A stretch of 64,000 nt of DNA from Caldilineaceae bacterium (GTDB lineage Bacteria; Chloroflexota; Anaerolineae; Caldilineales; Caldilineaceae), in the NCBI GenBank assembly GCA_026645575.1, contig JAPKMW010000021.1:61357-125356 (forward strand), in the 5' to 3' direction. Made by a program: the position numbers and the translations under genes. Numbering within the stretch: position 1 is the first letter of the stretch; every line of letters starts with the position of its first letter. Shown here one piece after another: positions 61,286-64,000 of this stretch. The notes beneath the pieces are model-generated. The model searched no databases, was not told the DNA's origin, and was given only the letters and a program-made list of their open reading frames with translations.

Positions 61286-61933
61286 TCACTGAAGCGCTGT
61301 TGTATGTTGCAACCAGCAGTCCGCCAACAATCGATGGCCCGCCGGCGTGGGGTGGACGCCATCTGCCGCCCAATATTCTGCCGGCGCTTGGCGGAGGGCA
61401 TCACGCAAAACGCTCTGGAAGGGGACAAAGAGGGCATCGAAGGCGCCGGCCAATTCGCGTACAACGGCGCGCCGTTGATCCATTTCGCTGATCCAGTCCG
61501 GCGTCACCACACCGCAGGGCAAGACAAAAGGTTCACAGAGAACAAACTGAACCTGCGGCAACTGCTGGCGGGTATACTCTAACAACATGCGGTAGACGGT
61601 CGCATAGCGTTCGACCTCGACGCCGTTGTTATACATAAAGCTGTGCCAGGTGTCATTGACGCCAATCAAGATGCTGACCACATCCGGTTGCAGATTGATG
61701 GCGTCCACTCGCCAGCGGGCATAGAGATCGACGACCCGATTGCCGCTGATGCCGCGATTATAAATCTGCAATCCATCGTTCGGGCGCCCAGCCAAGAGGT
61801 GGGCAGCGATGAGATGACAATACCCTGTCCCCAAGGCACTGCCGATATTGGGCTGGGCGATTTCGCGATTGCGACCAGTGTCGGTAATCGAATCGCCTTG
61901 GAAGAGCAGTTTGCTGTTTGGTTTGAGGAACAT
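61286..61933 (-). CDS. SGNH/GDSL-family hydrolase
   Basis: 215 residues. The blocks of the family are all visible: block I LLFQGDSITDTGRNR (nucleophile Ser), block II GISGNRVVDLYARW (oxyanion Gly), block III LIGVNDTWHS (oxyanion Asn), block V DGVHPTPAGHRLLADCWLQ (catalytic Asp/His). Esterase, lipase or carbohydrate acetylesterase in function; the substrate is open. There is no signal peptide, so a cytoplasmic role. It starts six bases after the HicA gene on the same strand, so it may be read in the same transcript. Confidence 0.9.
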   Translation of the reverse strand: MFLKPNSKLLFQGDSITDTGRNREIAQPNIGSALGTGYCHLIAAHLLAGRPNDGLQIYNRGISGNRVVDLYARWRVDAINLQPDVVSILIGVNDTWHSFMYNNGVEVERYATVYRMLLEYTRQQLPQVQFVLCEPFVLPCGVVTPDWISEMDQRRAVVRELAGAFDALFVPFQSVLRDALRQAPAEYWAADGVHPTPAGHRLLADCWLQHTTALQ

Positions 61934-61939
61934 AGGAAC

Positions 61940-62182
61940 CTACGTAATTCGCTTGAGTAGTTCTTCTTTACCCATTTTCATATGGCTGGCTACATCATTC
62001 AAGATGTTATTTAATGTGCCAATCCGTAGTGGAGAATGGTTCGGGATCGTGACATGGTGTTCACCTTCTGCGCTGATCCTAGTAAGTCGAATATGACTAC
62101 CGGTTTGTCGCGTCGGTGCATAGCCAAACTGTTTCAACTGCCTAATAAGTTCATCTGCGTCTAGATCACGTGGCAGCTTCAT
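61940..62182 (-). CDS. hicA: HicA-family toxin (mRNA interferase)
   Basis: 80 residues from the ATG at 62182. It begins KLPRDLDADELIRQLKQFGY and has APTRQTGSHIRLTRISAEGE with the active histidine of the HicA family, then HHVTIPNHSPLRIGTLNNIL. HicA cleaves mRNA and is neutralised by HicB. The gene overlaps the upstream partner by four bases. The chain is complete. Confidence 0.85.
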   Translation of the reverse strand: MKLPRDLDADELIRQLKQFGYAPTRQTGSHIRLTRISAEGEHHVTIPNHSPLRIGTLNNILNDVASHMKMGKEELLKRIT

Positions 62183-62385
62183 AACGCGAAAACCTCTTCG
62201 CGTACAAAATGCAGCCGAATGATTTGAGGACGTTCGTGTGTCCCAAAATGGCATTCGACAGCGTCTTTGATCATGAAACGTAATTCATCCACTGTGTCAG
62301 CTTCCGTATAAATTGAAGCGGTTAACGCACGCGCCTCATATCCTCCTTCTGGAGAATCCTCGACGAGAAAGATAATTTCACTCAT
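62179..62385 (-). CDS. hicB: HicB-family antitoxin
   Basis: 68 residues from the ATG at 62385, preceded by aaggtgat. It has the partial RNase-H fold of HicB: SEIIFLVEDSPEGGYEARAL, TASIYTEADTVDELRFMIKD and AVECHFGTHERPQIIRLHFV. There is no C-terminal DNA-binding helix-turn-helix, as in short HicB forms. It is upstream of and overlaps hicA by ATGA, the antitoxin-first order of many such pairs. Confidence 0.82.
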   Translation of the reverse strand: MSEIIFLVEDSPEGGYEARALTASIYTEADTVDELRFMIKDAVECHFGTHERPQIIRLHFVREEVFAL

Positions 62386-62426
62386 GAGTATCACCTTTAC
62401 ATTCCTAAACCAAACCCAACGTAATT

Positions 62427-63809
62427 CTACCACAACGAACGAATCTGCGCCGCTTGTTCACGAATGCGTTGCCCGCTGGGTTGAGAACCGTGTTGTGTGT
62501 TGCGTGTTGCGTGTTGCGCATGATGCGTTGACTGTTGTTGCGTGCGCTTGGCATGGCTGCGCACGGCCGTTTCATAGACCGGCACTAGGTTGCCATGTTC
62601 ACCGCTGAAACCGTGGCTGCTTTGGCCCTTGAAGCGGTCATGGGTAAAGAGTTCGATGTTATGACGGGTCTGGCGATATTGGGCCAGATCGGCCAGGATC
62701 TCGCCGATGACGCTGCCGAATTTGAAGCCGTGACCGGAGCAGGCCGAAGCATAGCTCACCTGTGGATATTCTGGATGGAGATCGATCAGAAAATGACCAT
62801 CGGGTGCATTGGTGAAGAAGCAGGCTTTCATCGTCATGATGGGGCCGGCCGCCATTGGAAAGTAGCGGGCGACACACTCGCGTAGAATCTCTTCGTCGCG
62901 TGGCCCCACCTCGCGTGGCAGTTCATCAGCGGAGCCGCGTTCACCCAGGTGGTGATATTTGCCAATTTTGAAACCAGGGACGCCATGCACGGGAAAGCCG
63001 TAGTAGCGCCCCTCGTCCACCAGCAGGTTGAAGACCGGGAACATTTCGTGAGTGAAAAATTCCGGGCGCAAGGGTTGGAACCACCCAAGCGCCTGCCGTT
63101 CCGGCACGGCCAGCCCGCGCAAGAAGCCCAACATGCTATCATTCCAGGCGCCGGCAGTGATGACGAGCGAATCGGCTTCGTAGATGGCCCGCTCCGTGTG
63201 AACGCGCACCCCTTCGCCGCGGGGCAATGGTTCCCAGTGCAGCACCGGCTCGTGACCGTGTATCTCGGCGCCGTGCTGCATGGCTTGAAAGACATAGGCC
63301 AGCACACACTGTTCCGGTACGAGGAAACCGCCCTCCGGTTGGTAGAGCGCCATGATGTCATGGGGCAGTTGATAGCCGGGGTACCGTTGCGCCAGTTCCA
63401 GGCCGGTCAATACTTTGTGATCCAACTCATATTCCATCGCCGAGCGCAGCGCCCCCTTAAAGACCCAACTGTCAGCGGGGCCAATGTCGAGCGAGCCGTG
63501 GGTGTAGAGAATCTGTTGCCCATAACGCTGCTGGATTTCGCGCCAGAGTTCATAAGAACGCTTGAGCAACATGACATAGGAGGGATGCTCATAATAGGGC
63601 ATCCGAATGATGCGGGTAAAGCCGTGATGGGCGCCCATGTCATTGGGAATATCAAAGCGTTCTAAGCCCAGCACGCGTTGGCCGCGCCGGGCTAAATAGT
63701 AACAGGCCGCGCTGCCCATGGTCCCAACACCAATGACGATGGTGTTGAAGCGGTTAGCGTAGAGGTGCGTGTTGCGTGTTGCGTGTTGCGTGTTGCGTGT
63801 ACCATTCAT
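62427..63809 (-). CDS. Sarcosine oxidase / N-methyltryptophan oxidase-like flavoenzyme
   Basis: 460 residues. The FAD-binding start FNTIVIGVGTMGSAACYYLA, then RRGQRVLGLERFDIPNDMGA, HHGFTRIIRMPYYEHPSYVM (motif with the His-Gly pair), and near the end ASACSGHGFKFGSVIGEIL with the Cys that covalently binds FAD in the monomeric sarcosine oxidase family. It oxidises N-methyl or secondary amines. Both ends carry extra stretches encoded by gtgttgc heptamers (TRNTQHATRNT at the N-terminus, HHAQHATRNTQH near residue 435), so the mature length of the core is about 395. The start may lie a little downstream of the repeat. Confidence 0.85.
   Translation of the reverse strand: MNGTRNTQHATRNTHLYANRFNTIVIGVGTMGSAACYYLARRGQRVLGLERFDIPNDMGAHHGFTRIIRMPYYEHPSYVMLLKRSYELWREIQQRYGQQILYTHGSLDIGPADSWVFKGALRSAMEYELDHKVLTGLELAQRYPGYQLPHDIMALYQPEGGFLVPEQCVLAYVFQAMQHGAEIHGHEPVLHWEPLPRGEGVRVHTERAIYEADSLVITAGAWNDSMLGFLRGLAVPERQALGWFQPLRPEFFTHEMFPVFNLLVDEGRYYGFPVHGVPGFKIGKYHHLGERGSADELPREVGPRDEEILRECVARYFPMAAGPIMTMKACFFTNAPDGHFLIDLHPEYPQVSYASACSGHGFKFGSVIGEILADLAQYRQTRHNIELFTHDRFKGQSSHGFSGEHGNLVPVYETAVRSHAKRTQQQSTHHAQHATRNTQHGSQPSGQRIREQAAQIRSLW
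62497..62517. repeat. gtgttgc heptamer repeat, three copies
   Basis: Direct repeat near the 3' end of the sarcosine-oxidase-like gene, translated as QHATRNTQH. The same unit occurs in four copies at the other end of this gene. Confidence 0.75.
63769..63796. repeat. gtgttgc heptamer repeat, four copies
   Basis: Direct repeat at the 5' end of the sarcosine-oxidase-like gene, encoding TRNTQHATRNT. Same unit as at 62497-62517. Confidence 0.8.
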
Positions 63810-63955
63810 GTACCGATTACCTCATCGGGGTCAATGCCCAATTCGCGAAGTTTCGCCGCAAGAAGTTTGGCGCGTTGCGCCTCTTGCTCAGCACGTTGTG
63901 TTTTTTGTTCAAAGCGTTCTTGTGGAGTAAATACTAAGTAAAGCCCAGAAAGTCT
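63806..63955 (-). pseudogene. C-terminal remnant resembling Uma2-family endonuclease
   Basis: Reading on the minus strand the frame ends ...LAAKLRELGIDPDEVIGT with the stop TGA overlapping the start of the next gene. The helical Gln/Glu-rich stretch (RAEQEAQRAKLLAAKL) is typical of Uma2 endonuclease tails. A TAA at 63956-63958 interrupts the frame and no intact upstream part lies in the window, so it is either a broken gene or continues beyond the window after a frameshift. Confidence 0.45.
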
Positions 63956-64000
63956 TTAGACATAAAATTGCATTTTTACTCATGTGAACACAGAATTCTA

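Overview
This 64 kb window comes from a bacterial chromosome of about 55% G+C. The gene set points to Chloroflexota (Anaerolineae or Caldilineae type): large secreted FG-GAP and Kelch proteins with Pro/Thr linkers, a CHAT-TPR protein, a SARP/BTAD-type regulator, M20 and M24 peptidases, many long intergenic palindromes and an extracellular contractile injection system (eCIS). This lineage call is inferred from gene content, not from a marker gene. I saw no rRNA, tRNA, insertion sequence or CRISPR array.

Layout. 1-7.1 kb: the end of a sugar ABC permease, a DUF2283/toxin-like pair whose toxin-like gene is frameshifted, a PhyH dioxygenase, two metallopeptidases, an FmdB zinc ribbon and a secreted LVIVD-repeat protein. 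7.4-9.8 kb: a cytochrome P450 and two paralogous 50-residue exported peptides ending in CQ..GGGC, all preceded by the same GGTTGCGYAAC element. 9.9-20.1 kb, minus strand: TPR and NB-ARC genes (an apparent split STAND sensor), an XRE regulator with a membrane tail, a 1536-residue FG-GAP/metalloprotease and another secreted protein. 20.1-27.7 kb: a CHAT-TPR protease, two unrecognised genes (one rich in Cys) and a SARP-AAA regulator.

28.1-48.6 kb is the eCIS: a small coupled protein, AAA+ ATPase, AT-rich candidate payload, DUF4157 core protein, DUF4255 terminator-type protein, carboxypeptidase-regulatory-like protein, one sheath, two tubes, an assembly protein, two small proteins sharing an ERERLR tail, a 676-residue disordered protein, LysM, VgrG/gp5-like spike, DUF4280 tip, gp25, baseplate J and a tail protein I fused to an FHA domain. 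A frameshifted PIN-like toxin pair and a remnant of a second ATPase 3' end lie between the ATPase and the payload.

48.6-59.0 kb continues on the same strand at operon spacing with five membrane or secreted proteins: FHA-TM-sensor, pseudokinase-TM-sensor, sensor(vWA-like)-TM-FHA, PP2C-like-TM-sensor and a secreted Kelch protein. The kinase-like and phosphatase-like domains have lost key catalytic residues. This looks like a membrane-anchored, phospho-signalling-derived scaffold coupled to a contractile injection system through FHA domains, one of them built into the baseplate. It is the strongest candidate here for an undescribed system. No receptor-binding tail fibre was recognised, which fits a machine anchored in its own cell.

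59.0-64.0 kb, minus strand: aat, a ThDP enzyme, an SGNH hydrolase, a HicAB pair, a sarcosine-oxidase-like enzyme and a broken Uma2-like tail.
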